From assembly GCF_002218195.1 (NCBI RefSeq), contig NZ_CP022336.1, positions 2,971,001-3,035,000 on the forward strand: a stretch of DNA of 64,000 nt, written 5' to 3'. Below the pieces are notes generated by a model. That model saw nothing but the letters and a program-made list of their open reading frames with translations, was not told where the DNA came from and did not search any database. Origin of the DNA: Sphingorhabdus sp. SMR4y (GTDB taxonomy: Bacteria > Pseudomonadota > Alphaproteobacteria > Sphingomonadales > Sphingomonadaceae). Below, piece by piece: positions 35,518 to 44,187 of the stretch (the first letter of the stretch is position 1; each line of letters begins with the position of its first letter). The position numbers and the translations under genes were made by a program.

Positions 35518-36855
35518 TTAGTGAGAGTGGCTACTCACCGAGGCCTCTTTCGTGATATTTTTTCGCCGTTTAAACAGATAATATTTCTCAAGAGCAAAAA
35601 AACCGACGATCCCGGCAAATGAGATTGCTATGATCATTGGATCGCTTTCTAGCTTCATGGTTAGAAATGCCCCAAGAACAATCAAATCCAGTATGATTGC
35701 GCTGAGCAATATCCAACCTTTTGCTTCGACATCGTCTTTAAGATGACGATATACGCCCCAGTGGATTATCATGTCCATTACCAGATAAAATATGGCTCCC
35801 AACGAAGCTATCCGGCTCAAATCAAAGAACGCAGCTAACAGGCCTGCCGAGATAACTGTGAATACCAGCATGTGCTTTTGAATGTCGCCAGGCATCCCAA
35901 AATGACGGTGAGGAATGAGATTCATATCCGTAAGCATCGCGAGCATGCGCGATACGGCAAAAGCACTGGCAAGAAGCCCAGATGCGGTTGCGATGATTGC
36001 GACAGCAACTGTGAACCACACACCGTATTCACCAAAACTAGGACGCGCGGCCTCTGCCAAGGCGTAATCTTTGGCAGAGGTAATTTCGCTTATGCTAAGC
36101 GTTGAGCCCACAGCGAGCGCTACAGTCATATAGACTATCAGGCATATCCCCAGAGAGATCATGATGGCGCGCCCGACATTCCTCTCAGGCTCAACAACCT
36201 CACTGCCGCTATTCGTGATCGTGGTAAATCCCTTGAATGCCAAAATCGTCAGCGCAATCCCGGCAATAAAGCCGGTCGGCGAAGCGGCTTCGCTCGGCGC
36301 CGTTTGCGAAAACTCAAATGTGAAACCCGACGCCCAAAGAATCGTGAGGGAGAAAATCAGTATCCCGCCAATTTTCAAGATCGCTGTGATTGAGGAAATT
36401 GCGCCGATAATTTTGTTACCGGCGATATTAGCGATAAATGCAAACACGATCAGGCCGATCGCTAGTATCGGAACCAGCACGGATTCACGGCCTATATCGA
36501 ACAGTTGAAGCGTGTAGGTTCCAAAAGTCCTGGCAACCAGGCTTTCGTTGATGATCATCGAGAAGGCCATCATTAAGGCAGCTGCGCCGGTAATCGTTGA
36601 TGGCCCATATGATTTCTTGAGGATCATAGCGATGCCACCAGCCGACGGATATTTATTTGACATTTTGATATAGGTATAAGCGCTAAACCCGCTGATTACG
36701 GCCCCGATGAGAAACGCAAGGGGGAAAAGCGGCCCCGACAATTCGGCAATCTGACCCGTTAACGCGAATATGCCCGCACCGATCATGACGCCAGTTCCCA
36801 TCGCTACGGTTCCCGCAAGCGTAAGACTGTTCTTACTATATGAGCTGCTTTGCAT
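35518..36855 (-). CDS. APC-superfamily amino-acid/polyamine permease
   Basis: 445 residues from ATG 36855, preceded by AAAGG; an upstream ATG at 36873 has no ribosome-binding site. About twelve helices are visible. The family core is TLAGTVAMGTGVMIGAGIFALTGQIAE in helix 1, with the unwound GxG segment, and AFKGFTTITNSGSEVVEPERNVGRAI in helix 6 and loop. The C-terminus ends SVSSHSH. It should import or exchange an amino acid or related amine. It is the last gene of the CopA operon (28 bases after the 148-residue membrane protein gene), an unusual place for a permease; the link to copper is unexplained. Confidence 0.85.
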   Translation of the reverse strand: MQSSSYSKNSLTLAGTVAMGTGVMIGAGIFALTGQIAELSGPLFPLAFLIGAVISGFSAYTYIKMSNKYPSAGGIAMILKKSYGPSTITGAAALMMAFSMIINESLVARTFGTYTLQLFDIGRESVLVPILAIGLIVFAFIANIAGNKIIGAISSITAILKIGGILIFSLTILWASGFTFEFSQTAPSEAASPTGFIAGIALTILAFKGFTTITNSGSEVVEPERNVGRAIMISLGICLIVYMTVALAVGSTLSISEITSAKDYALAEAARPSFGEYGVWFTVAVAIIATASGLLASAFAVSRMLAMLTDMNLIPHRHFGMPGDIQKHMLVFTVISAGLLAAFFDLSRIASLGAIFYLVMDMIIHWGVYRHLKDDVEAKGWILLSAIILDLIVLGAFLTMKLESDPMIIAISFAGIVGFFALEKYYLFKRRKNITKEASVSSHSH

Positions 36856-36882
36856 CTGTTTTACCTTTGGCATGTCGAAAAT

Positions 36883-37329
36883 TTAGGGTTGAGGCTGACG
36901 CCTTGCAAACCAGAGGGATATCAGTGGGATTACTATCCACATCAGGATGGGAACGAGGCCTATATTTGTGCCGGGGGCCAAGGGCATGAGGTCACTGTAT
37001 CTCCAACCCCAACCCCAATGAGTGGGAACGCTGGTAGCGATTTCTTCGATGATTACGGTAATTCCGATGCCGGTCAGCAGATAGATACCGATTTTCCCAT
37101 AAGTTGGGCGATGCATCCAATGTCGGTCTCGTTTCAACACCGAGACCATCGTGTAAGCCAATACCAGTATTGCGGCATCTCCAAATGTGGCCCGGGTGCA
37201 ACCTAGCGTGTTTTCCCAGGAGCTCGCTGACCCAACATCGAAAAATGGCATTTGCAGCATTTCCCAGATAAATGCCGTGAAAAACCCAAATGTAGCTATA
37301 TGAACCTCAGGCTCTTTGTCGAACGTCAT
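36883..37329 (-). CDS. Hypothetical four-helix membrane protein in CopA operon
   Basis: 148 residues of no family I can name. About four helices are visible (ATFGFFTAFIWEMLQMPFF; FGDAAILVLAYTMVSVL; IGIYLLTGIGITVIIEEIAT; IGLVPILMWIVIPLISLWF). Conserved-looking features are a Trp/Gly-rich loop (THWGWGWRYSD) and acidic EE in helix 3. The start overlaps the methyltransferase stop by four bases (ATGA). It may be a partner of that methyltransferase. Confidence 0.65.
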   Translation of the reverse strand: MTFDKEPEVHIATFGFFTAFIWEMLQMPFFDVGSASSWENTLGCTRATFGDAAILVLAYTMVSVLKRDRHWMHRPTYGKIGIYLLTGIGITVIIEEIATSVPTHWGWGWRYSDLMPLAPGTNIGLVPILMWIVIPLISLWFARRQPQP

Positions 37330-37979
37330 AAAGCGACAAACTTGGCTTTGAAAAGTGAAATAGAGCCCGTAGCCGTCGGGAAGGTCAGCGTTTTCTCCGT
37401 TATATATCCCGGCGCGACGAATATTTTTTCGAGTATGCCCTCTGCATTGTGTTTCGTGTCTTCGACACCATCAAGTTGCTGCACTGTCATTCGAAACGCC
37501 GCGCGCATGACTAGAGATTTCTGCATTGCATAATCTGCAATGTGCAGCTCGCCACCCGGTTTAAGCAAGCTGCGCATGATTTCGGCTATTTCGTTCTTTT
37601 TTTCGAGCGACACCTGATGAAACATCAGACTGGATGTAATTTTTGTCGGTTTCCAACCGATAGGCAGTGCCTCGTTCGATAGAAACCCAGGAATGAGGCT
37701 AATATTTGGACTGTGTATTTTCTTCGATGCTCGTTCGAGTGCTTCGATATCTGGATCAAGCCCAATGTAATCTGCTCCGGGACACTGCTCCGCCAAAACG
37801 GCCAGCAAGCTTCCGGTCCCACATCCCACATCCAATATCCTATCACCGGGAACAGGATTGATCTGCTTTGCCAATGCCGACCGCCAAGCGCTTTCTCGCG
37901 TCAGATGCCGGATGGCGAGATCATAGAAGGGTGTCAGGAATTTATAACCCAATGGCGGCGTGTAGGTTTCTTTTGCCAT
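37326..37979 (-). CDS. Class I SAM-dependent methyltransferase in CopA operon
   Basis: 217 residues from ATG 37979, six bases after the copA stop. SAM-binding motif I is ILDVGCGTGSLLAVLAE, motif II is ADYIGLDPDIEALERA, and post-II segments are SLMFHQVSLEKKNEI and LLKPGGELHIADYA. The N-terminal YKFLTPFYDLAIRHLTRE resembles UbiE-like or small-molecule methyltransferases. There is no Cys set typical of arsenite methyltransferase. The substrate is unknown. Co-transcription with a Cu ATPase and a membrane protein suggests methylation of an envelope or metal-binding compound. Confidence 0.8.
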   Translation of the reverse strand: MAKETYTPPLGYKFLTPFYDLAIRHLTRESAWRSALAKQINPVPGDRILDVGCGTGSLLAVLAEQCPGADYIGLDPDIEALERASKKIHSPNISLIPGFLSNEALPIGWKPTKITSSLMFHQVSLEKKNEIAEIMRSLLKPGGELHIADYAMQKSLVMRAAFRMTVQQLDGVEDTKHNAEGILEKIFVAPGYITEKTLTFPTATGSISLFKAKFVAL

Positions 37980-37985
37980 CAACGA

Positions 37986-40346
37986 TTACAACGACTGACG
38001 GCGCAAGCGCAACGCGTTTCCGATGACGGAAACCGAAGATAGACTCATCGCTGCTGCTGCAATCATTGGGCTGAGCAAGACGCCAAACCAAGGATAGAGA
38101 ATGCCCGCTGCAACCGGCACACCAAGTCCGTTATAGATGAACGCAAAGAACAGGTTTTGCCGGATATTGCCCATCGTGAGCAGGCTGAGATGACGCGCTT
38201 TGGCAATGCCGCCCAAGTCACCTTTGACGAGCGTGATACCGGCGCTCTCCATCGCCACATCAGTGCCAGTGCCCATAGCAATCCCCACATCGGCCTTGGC
38301 TAGCGCGGGAGCGTCATTGATGCCGTCTCCTGCCATTGCTACCATTTTACCCGCAGCTTGAAGTTCGCTGATAACCCTGTGTTTGTCTTCGGGTGACACA
38401 TTGGCGTGGATTTCATCGATCCCTATCATTTTGCCAACGGCTTGCGCGGTGGCTTTAGCATCTCCGGTCAACATGACCACTCGGATACTGGCTTTGTGCA
38501 GCGCTTTGATCGCCTCCGCCGTGGTCAGCTTGATCGGATCGGCGACACCGATGAGACCAGCAGGCTTGCCGTCGACGGCCACAAACATAACGGTTTGCCC
38601 TTGTGATCGGCCGTCCTGCGCCTTGGCAATCAGGTCCGCGCTCGTGGCACCGAGCCGGTCCATCATTTTTTCATTGCCGATGGCAACGCGCTTACCGCGT
38701 GCGCTGGCTTCAACCCCTTCGCCCGTCACCGACTGAAAGTCGGTTGCCGCATCAAACGAAAGCCCCTTTTCCTTGGCGCCGGTTACAATTGCGGCTGCTA
38801 GCGGATGTTCACTCGCCATTTCGATTGCGGCAACAAGCGCAAGCATTTCGTCGCTGTCAAAACCCTTTTCCGGTTCGACCGAAACCAGCTTGGGCTTACC
38901 CTCGGTGAGCGTGCCGGTCTTGTCGACCACGATGGTGTCAATCTTTTCCAGAGTTTCGAGCGCCTCGGCATTCTTTATCAAGATACCGTTTTGCGCGCCT
39001 TTGCCAGTGCCGACCATGATCGACATCGGAGTAGCCAGGCCAAGCGCACAAGGACACGCGATTATGAGGACTGCGACCGCATTGACTAAACCATAAGCCA
39101 GCGCCGGTTCCGGACCCCATATCGACCAGACAATAAACGTGGCAATGGCGATTAGAACCACAGCAGGCACGAACAGGCCAGCGACCGTATCAGCCAGTTT
39201 CTGGATAGGAGCACGGCTACGCTGTGCTTCGGCGACCATCTGGACGATCTTGGCCAGAAGAGTATCCTTACCAACGCGTTCGGCGGTCATGATAAAGCTG
39301 CCAGTCTGGTTCACCGTGCCGCCGGTGACAACATCACCTTCGGTTTTAGCAACCGGTATTGGTTCACCCGTAATCATTGATTGATCAATCGTGCTGGACC
39401 CGTTGGCGATGGTGCCATCGACGGGAACTTTATCGCCTGGACGGACGCGCAAGCTGTCGCCGCTCTGCACCAGGTCGAGAGATATTTCCTCTTCCGAGCC
39501 ATCCGCGCTAACGCGCAGCGCGATTGGAGGTGCCAGTTCAAGCAACGCGCGCAGCGCACTTGATGTCTGTCCGCGCGCTTTCAGTTCCAGCACCTGGCCC
39601 AGTAATACCAGGGTCGTGATGACGGCCGCTGCTTCGAAATAGACAGCCACGCCGCCATCGTGACCACGAAAGGCAGCGGGAAAAATGCTTGGAAACAGCG
39701 TTGCAACAAGACTGAATCCATAAGCCACCGCCACGCCGAGGCCAATTAGCGTGAACATATTGAGGTTCATGGTTTTGAGCGAGTTCACGCCGCGCACAAA
39801 GAACGGCCAAGCGCCCCACAGAACGACCGGTGAAGCCAGCAAGAGCTGCAACCATTGTGATACTCCTGGCGCAAATAGTCCTTCAAACGGTTTACCCGGA
39901 ATAAGGTCGCCCATCGCGTAAATAAACAGCGGGACAGAAAACAACGCACTGACCCAGAAGCGCTTGCGCATATCCAGATATTCGGGATCGGGGCCGGTAT
40001 CGAGACTAAAGGTCTCGGGTTCAAGTGCCATCCCACAGATCGGACAAGAACCCGGACCTTCTTGCCGAATTGCTGGATGCATCGGGCAGGTGTAGATCGT
40101 GCCCGTTGGAACATTTTCTGCAACTTCGCGGTGCTTTCCGGTGAGGTAATGCGCGGGGTCGGCGACAAATTTGGTTTTGCATCCAGCTGAACAGAAATGA
40201 TAATCCCGAGCCGCATGATGCGTATGATGCTCGCTCTTGCTCGGATCAACATCCATGCCGCATACGGGGTCTTTTGCTGTCCCTGCGGCAGCCTCTTTGT
40301 CTTTGCAGCAGCCCAATTTGGCGGTCTCGCTATCATTCTCAGACAT
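37986..40346 (-). CDS. copA: Cu(I)-exporting P1B-1 ATPase CopA with YHS domain
   Basis: 786 residues from ATG 40346. The N-terminus is unusual for CopA: instead of HMA domains there is a YHS domain (about 25-70: [20 protein letters not shown]) and then a heavy-metal-binding domain (86-110: [19 protein letters not shown]). The copper CPC motif is at 431-433 ([12 protein letters not shown]). TGEP (326-329), DKTGT (475-479) and [10 protein letters not shown] are intact. It exports cytoplasmic Cu(I). The start overlaps the 3' end of the DUF5676 gene by eight bases. It is probably CsoR-controlled from the 40656-40675 operator. Confidence 0.93.
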   Translation of the reverse strand: MSENDSETAKLGCCKDKEAAAGTAKDPVCGMDVDPSKSEHHTHHAARDYHFCSAGCKTKFVADPAHYLTGKHREVAENVPTGTIYTCPMHPAIRQEGPGSCPICGMALEPETFSLDTGPDPEYLDMRKRFWVSALFSVPLFIYAMGDLIPGKPFEGLFAPGVSQWLQLLLASPVVLWGAWPFFVRGVNSLKTMNLNMFTLIGLGVAVAYGFSLVATLFPSIFPAAFRGHDGGVAVYFEAAAVITTLVLLGQVLELKARGQTSSALRALLELAPPIALRVSADGSEEEISLDLVQSGDSLRVRPGDKVPVDGTIANGSSTIDQSMITGEPIPVAKTEGDVVTGGTVNQTGSFIMTAERVGKDTLLAKIVQMVAEAQRSRAPIQKLADTVAGLFVPAVVLIAIATFIVWSIWGPEPALAYGLVNAVAVLIIACPCALGLATPMSIMVGTGKGAQNGILIKNAEALETLEKIDTIVVDKTGTLTEGKPKLVSVEPEKGFDSDEMLALVAAIEMASEHPLAAAIVTGAKEKGLSFDAATDFQSVTGEGVEASARGKRVAIGNEKMMDRLGATSADLIAKAQDGRSQGQTVMFVAVDGKPAGLIGVADPIKLTTAEAIKALHKASIRVVMLTGDAKATAQAVGKMIGIDEIHANVSPEDKHRVISELQAAGKMVAMAGDGINDAPALAKADVGIAMGTGTDVAMESAGITLVKGDLGGIAKARHLSLLTMGNIRQNLFFAFIYNGLGVPVAAGILYPWFGVLLSPMIAAAAMSLSSVSVIGNALRLRRQSL

Positions 40347-40626
40347 GATCAGCACCTGCAACCTTGTGGCTTATCCATGCGCGCAGCGGGACAACCAACA
40401 ATGCAATATACCACCCGTAAAGAAAGCTACCGACTGCGCCTGCAAGAAAACCTTGTAAAGTCAGCCACTCAAATCCGGGCAGCAACGGGGCCCAAGACTC
40501 ATGCATATGCATTGATTGTGGCGCTAAAAGGCCAAATCCAATGCAGATGAGGTAGCTGAAAAGCAAAAACAGGCTCAGAGTCCAGCCCCATATGAGGATT
40601 TGTTTGCGGTTTGAAACATGAGTCAT
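40339..40626 (-). CDS. DUF5676-family small membrane protein
   Basis: 95 residues, two helices ([44 protein letters not shown]) joined by a loop with [16 protein letters not shown]5676 proteins are small membrane proteins often found immediately before Cu ATPases. The gene is preceded by GAGGAGC and is first in the operon downstream of the CsoR operator. The role is unknown; the MHMH loop could bind copper. Confidence 0.75.
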   Translation of the reverse strand: MTHVSNRKQILIWGWTLSLFLLFSYLICIGFGLLAPQSMHMHESWAPLLPGFEWLTLQGFLAGAVGSFLYGWYIALLVVPLRAWISHKVAGADHV

Positions 40627-40655
40627 TTCTAGCTCCTCTAATCGTTAGCGAAATA

Positions 40656-40695
40656 TACTATAGGGGGGTATAGTAGTAAGGCAAGAAATTGTCAA
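40656..40695 (-). promoter_or_regulatory. CsoR operator and promoter of DUF5676-copA operon
   Basis: Perfect seven-base arms TACTATA and TATAGTA flank a run of six G (40656-40675), a form typical of CsoR-family operators. It overlaps the -10 of a minus-strand promoter: TTGACA (40690-40695), 17-base spacer, TATACC (40667-40672). Apo-CsoR bound here would block copA transcription. The csoR gene, in the other direction, begins 78 bases away. Confidence 0.75.
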
Positions 40696-40753
40696 GGTTG
40701 ATGGCGCCGCCGCTTTCGATTGATCACGCTCCAAAATTTGGCATAAGGGCATC

Positions 40754-41026
40754 ATGACAGACAAATTCACCAAAGAAATCGTGCGCATGCGAAAGATCGA
40801 AGGTCAAGCGCGCGGAATAGCTAAAATGATGGAAGATGATCGCTATTGTATCGATATCCTCCAGCAATTTTCCGCGATGGAAGCCGCCCTTCGCTCAACC
40901 AAAATGAAAATTCTGGAAATCCACACCAATCATTGCGTCGAGGAAGCTTTGATCTCGGGCAGCAAAGCTGACCAGAAAGAGAAAGTTGCGGAATTGGTGA
41001 AGCTGTTCGGCAAGATGGGGAGATAG
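40754..41026 (+). CDS. csoR: Copper-sensing repressor CsoR
   Basis: 90-residue four-helix repressor, ATG 40754. Metal ligands Cys32, His57 and Cys61 have the same spacing as the Cys36-His61-Cys65 Cu(I) site of CsoR from Mycobacterium tuberculosis. The family core KIEGQARGIAKMMEDDRYC is evident. Binding Cu(I) should release it from the 40656-40675 operator and derepress the divergent copA operon. It differs from DmeR of this window, which has the RcnR-type His3 N-terminus. Confidence 0.92.
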   Translation: MTDKFTKEIVRMRKIEGQARGIAKMMEDDRYCIDILQQFSAMEAALRSTKMKILEIHTNHCVEEALISGSKADQKEKVAELVKLFGKMGR

Positions 41027-41073
41027 TCTGACCCAAAGAATTGTAAAGCGGAGCTCCGAGCCAGACTATTCTC

Positions 41074-41334
41074 TTATTTTGGCGCATCTTTTTTGGGCTT
41101 CTTCATGCTATGATCCATCTTCGAATGGTCCATCTTCGAGTGATCCATCATCTGGCAGGACATTTTGCCATCTGCACCCTTCATCATCATGCCCGGCATT
41201 TTCATACCGTCTTTCATCATTTCGCATTTCTGCATCGCAGGCGCGTCGGCTTTCGGTGCCGTATGGTCATGAGCCAATACCGCCCCGCCAGACGTCAGAG
41301 CCATGGCTCCCAAAATTAGTTTAAGCTTTTTCAT
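41074..41334 (-). CDS. Met/His-rich periplasmic copper-binding protein
   Basis: 86 residues with a signal peptide ending GGAVLAHDH. Nearly all of the mature part is metal-binding composition: MQKCEMMKDGMKMPGMMMKG, then three DHSKM/DHSM repeats and a Lys-rich tail. It should buffer Cu(I)/Cu(II) in the periplasm. It follows the DUF411 gene by 25 bases on the same strand. The motif MDHS recurs in the multicopper oxidase and CopB of this window. Confidence 0.78.
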   Translation of the reverse strand: MKKLKLILGAMALTSGGAVLAHDHTAPKADAPAMQKCEMMKDGMKMPGMMMKGADGKMSCQMMDHSKMDHSKMDHSMKKPKKDAPK

Positions 41335-41359
41335 GATATTTCCTTTCTTGGTTTAAATC

Positions 41360-41827
41360 TCAATTGTAACTAGCGAAAACGCGTTGGCCGCTGTCGCCAA
41401 ACGCTATGACTTGATAAGGCTGGGTTTGGTTTTGATATTCCATTCCAGGCGAGCCGACCGGCATTCCAGCGACGGCAAGGCCCTTCACTCCAGTAGGTTT
41501 CTCCCGCAGTAATTTGGCAATAGCATCGGCGGGCACATGCCCTTCGATAACATATCCCTCTACAATCATGGTATGACAGGATCGCAACGTTTCCGGCACT
41601 CCGTTTGCGTCTTTGACAGCGCTCATATTTCCGCTGTTCCGTGTTTCCACATCCTGTTTCATATTCGTTTCAATATGCTCGGCCCATTTTTCGCAGCAGC
41701 CGCAACCCGGGTCGCGGAACATCACAAGGGGAGCAGCTTGAGCGGCGCTGGTGCAAGCAGCGAGCAAGCCGAGCAGCGCCGATGCCAAAAGCGGCTTTGT
41801 CTTCAGTTTGCGGATGTGATTGAACAT
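41360..41827 (-). CDS. DUF411 metal-binding protein
   Basis: 155 residues. The signal region ends LLAACTSAAQAAP; the LAAC could be a lipobox. The DUF411 core follows: VMFRDPGCGCCEKWAEHIE with CGCC, then TLRSCHTMIVEGYVIEGHVPADAI and LAVAGMPVGSPGME. These are periplasmic thioredoxin-fold-like proteins tied to copper homeostasis. It lies between the DUF2231 and Met/His-rich genes in one minus-strand unit. Confidence 0.88.
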   Translation of the reverse strand: MFNHIRKLKTKPLLASALLGLLAACTSAAQAAPLVMFRDPGCGCCEKWAEHIETNMKQDVETRNSGNMSAVKDANGVPETLRSCHTMIVEGYVIEGHVPADAIAKLLREKPTGVKGLAVAGMPVGSPGMEYQNQTQPYQVIAFGDSGQRVFASYN

Positions 41828-41882
41828 CTTTCTTCCCTTCGGGTATTAACGAGCCATCTGCTCGATTTGGAACTTGGCGTGT

Positions 41883-42644
41883 TTAGAAATTCATATGATT
41901 TATGCCGCCATGCATAAATGTGCCGCCGAGAAAAGCTTGAATCAGCACGCCGATCGTCAATATACCCAGCAAGACGGCGAACAGTCGTTCTTTGTTGCGA
42001 TTGTGGTGAAAACGGCTCAGCCCGGCCCACGCCAACAACACCGACCCGATTGCGACGGTCATTCCTAGATAGCGATGCGCGGTGAGAATGAGGTTGCGGT
42101 CGTAAAGATAGAAACCACCAGCAAACCAACCAAAAAACGCTGCGGCTACTGCACCCAGGGCACCAATGACGAGCATTATCCGCGCTGCCGAACGCCAGTC
42201 AGGCTTTCCGCGGGCGACACCAAACGCTTCGGCTGCAAACGCGGCAACAATCATGGCAATTGGAAAGTGGATGACAACCGTATGAAGTTTGCCCAGCCAG
42301 ATAAACAGGCGCTCACCAAAGCCCTTATTGCTATTATCTGCCGCTTCGCTGTGATCCATCATGCCTTCATGGCCGTCACCCATACCTTCTATGTGGGCGC
42401 CTCCTGGCACCATGGGGGCTGGTCCGGCGGGTATCTTCGGCATCGTGCCATTATCCATCATATCCTGCATATCGGCGTTCCGCGCAGCTTCACCGGCTGC
42501 GTTAGCTTTTTCATGATGGTCTGCGCCAATTCCTGGACCAGCGCCCATCTCGGTCGGATCGCCGTGCGCAAGAGCAGGAACGCTGAGCGAACTGACGCCA
42601 AGTGCAATGCAAATGATAAATGTGCGAAACTTTATAATCGGCAT
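41883..42644 (-). CDS. DUF2231-type membrane protein with Met/His-rich N-terminus
   Basis: 253 residues from ATG 42644, with AGGAAGGG upstream. A signal peptide ends SVPALAHGDP. A periplasmic Met/His-rich region (about 25-105, including HEGMMDHSEA) precedes four helices with LGKLHTVVIHFPIAMIVAAF, the DUF2231 hallmark carrying two His that may bind haem or metal. It ends GGTFMHGGINHMNF. It heads the unit with DUF411 and Met/His-rich genes and is divergent from the YXH cassette, 164 bases away. Confidence 0.8.
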   Translation of the reverse strand: MPIIKFRTFIICIALGVSSLSVPALAHGDPTEMGAGPGIGADHHEKANAAGEAARNADMQDMMDNGTMPKIPAGPAPMVPGGAHIEGMGDGHEGMMDHSEAADNSNKGFGERLFIWLGKLHTVVIHFPIAMIVAAFAAEAFGVARGKPDWRSAARIMLVIGALGAVAAAFFGWFAGGFYLYDRNLILTAHRYLGMTVAIGSVLLAWAGLSRFHHNRNKERLFAVLLGILTIGVLIQAFLGGTFMHGGINHMNF

Positions 42645-42714
42645 CTCAGCCCTTCCTGTCAAAAATTTGAAGTCGCGCATTGCCGTTTCCTTGATGGCGG
42701 CTAATCAATAATAC

Positions 42715-42731
42715 GCAGCCATAATGGCTGC
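42715..42731. promoter_or_regulatory. Palindrome between DUF2231 and YXH operons
   Basis: Perfect eight-base arms GCAGCCAT and ATGGCTGC around a single A, centred in the 164-base divergent intergenic region. It could be an operator or a transcript hairpin. No regulator can be named. Confidence 0.4.
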
Positions 42732-42808
42732 CCCTCAAAAATAATTTCGAGGGCAAAGCTGTCCTGGATGCGTATAAAGAACTGAAACGACGAATTGGGA
42801 CAATATCA

Positions 42809-43105
42809 ATGCCGCTATCTGATAAAAAACTTGATGCGATGCTTGCAAGCTTGCGGGCCGATCAATCAACCGACGCGCTGGGAAGCGATGATGGTTTCCA
42901 CAATGATGTCTGGCTCCGTGTAGGCGAAATGAATACCAGCCGCCTTTCGCGCCAGAAAAGTCTACTGGCGGCGCTGATGTTTGTGACCGCGCTGGGTGCT
43001 GGGTTTGGCTCGGCCGAGCAGCCTGCGATGGCGATGAACCAAACCAACCCTTTGATTGGTGGTGCGGATTACTCGCCTGCCACCCTGCTTCACGTTTCAC
43101 AGTGA
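42809..43105 (+). CDS. CnrY-like membrane anti-sigma factor
   Basis: 98 residues. A cytoplasmic N-terminal part (about 1-48: MPLSDKKLDAMLASLRADQS, HNDVWLRVGEM) precedes one helix (LLAALMFVTALGAGFGSA) and a short periplasmic tail. Length and topology fit CnrY (95 residues), which holds the ECF sigma CnrH at the membrane. There is no direct sequence signature. The identification rests on order Y-X-H with the next two genes, overlaps and size. Its stop is just before the X start (43119). Confidence 0.6.
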   Translation: MPLSDKKLDAMLASLRADQSTDALGSDDGFHNDVWLRVGEMNTSRLSRQKSLLAALMFVTALGAGFGSAEQPAMAMNQTNPLIGGADYSPATLLHVSQ

Positions 43106-43118
43106 CGGTGATGAGCAT

Positions 43119-43556
43119 ATGAAATTCGGACCATTCCAAATTATCCTTCTCGTCCTGCTCGCGCTCGGTGCAGGCTGGATCGGTTCCCTCGGTGCCAAGC
43201 ATTGGAGTCAAAGCAACGACCAAAATGCTGGGGTCCACAGTTTCGTTCACGAAGAGCTTGATCTTGATAAGGCACAAGAGAAGCAGCTTGCAGCGCTGGA
43301 AAGTGATTTCGCGATCAGGCGGCAGGCGCTGGATCTCGCAATCCGGTCGGCCAATGCCGATCTTGCCGCTGCAATCGAAGAAGAACATCAATATGGCCCC
43401 AAGGTTTCCAAGGCGATTGAAGCGGTGCATGTCCAAATGGGGTTGTTACAAAAAGTCACTGTCGAACATCTATTCCAGATGCGCGCTTTGTTGAATCCCG
43501 CTCAGCAAAGTGCGTTTGACGAGCAGGTATCAAATTCACTGACCGCTGGATCTTGA
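43119..43556 (+). CDS. cnrX: CnrX-type periplasmic metal sensor
   Basis: 145 residues from ATG 43119. One N-terminal helix anchors a periplasmic helical domain. All five CnrX metal ligands are matched at a constant offset of two: His40, His44, Glu61, His117 and Met121 correspond to His42, His46, Glu63, His119 and Met123. In CnrX these bind Ni(II) or Co(II) and release CnrH from CnrY. The stop abuts the GTG start of the sigma gene. Sensing Ni/Co is the default prediction, yet the genes downstream are copper genes. Confidence 0.85.
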   Translation: MKFGPFQIILLVLLALGAGWIGSLGAKHWSQSNDQNAGVHSFVHEELDLDKAQEKQLAALESDFAIRRQALDLAIRSANADLAAAIEEEHQYGPKVSKAIEAVHVQMGLLQKVTVEHLFQMRALLNPAQQSAFDEQVSNSLTAGS

Positions 43557-44135
43557 GTGAGAAAAACGCAGTCCGACGCGCAAGTTCCGGAAAATGCGCT
43601 CATCGCAGAGGCTGCAAAAGGTAGCAAAGCTGCATTCAACCGCGTGATGAACGAGCAAGCGCCCCGGCTGCAAAATATCGCGCTCAGAATGATGGGCAAC
43701 AGTTCTGATGCCGAAGATGCGGTTCAAGAGGCACTGGCAGCGGCCTGGTTCAAGCTCGCCAGTTTTGATCTGTCGCGGCCCATTTCTCCTTGGCTCACTC
43801 GTATCACGGTCAACAAATGCCGCGATCTTTTGCGTAAACGCCGGATCAGGCAGTTTTTTGAACTTCACAGCGATAATGAAGCTAGCATGATGGTCGCTGA
43901 CGATGCACCCGACCCATGTGCAGAATTGCAGGCGCATCAGGCGCTTGAAGTCATGCAAAAAGAGATTACTCGCTTGCCAGCGGCATTGCGTGAGCCATTC
44001 GTGTTGGTCACTTTTGGCGAGAATAGCCAAGCCGAAGCAGCGCATATTCTCGGAATATCAGAGAAAGCCGTCGAAACGCGGATTTACCGTGCCCGCAATC
44101 GCCTGCGAGAAATTGCCGACAAACTTGAGGGGTGA
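43557..44135 (+). CDS. cnrH: ECF sigma factor, CnrH-like
   Basis: 192 residues from GTG 43557, immediately after the X stop (CnrH is 191). Sigma region 2: MMGNSSDAEDAVQEALAAAW and SPWLTRITVNKCRDLLRKRR. Region 4: TRLPAALREPFVLVTFGENS, QAEAAHILGISEKAVETRIY and RARNRLREIA. No region 3 is present, as in ECF factors. It should be held inactive by the Y-X complex and, when released, transcribe its own cassette and probably the multicopper oxidase operon starting 52 bases downstream. Confidence 0.88.
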   Translation: MRKTQSDAQVPENALIAEAAKGSKAAFNRVMNEQAPRLQNIALRMMGNSSDAEDAVQEALAAAWFKLASFDLSRPISPWLTRITVNKCRDLLRKRRIRQFFELHSDNEASMMVADDAPDPCAELQAHQALEVMQKEITRLPAALREPFVLVTFGENSQAEAAHILGISEKAVETRIYRARNRLREIADKLEG

Positions 44136-44187
44136 AGGAGCTTTCGCCGTATTGAGAGGTATATCGGTTTAATAATCAGGATCACAT

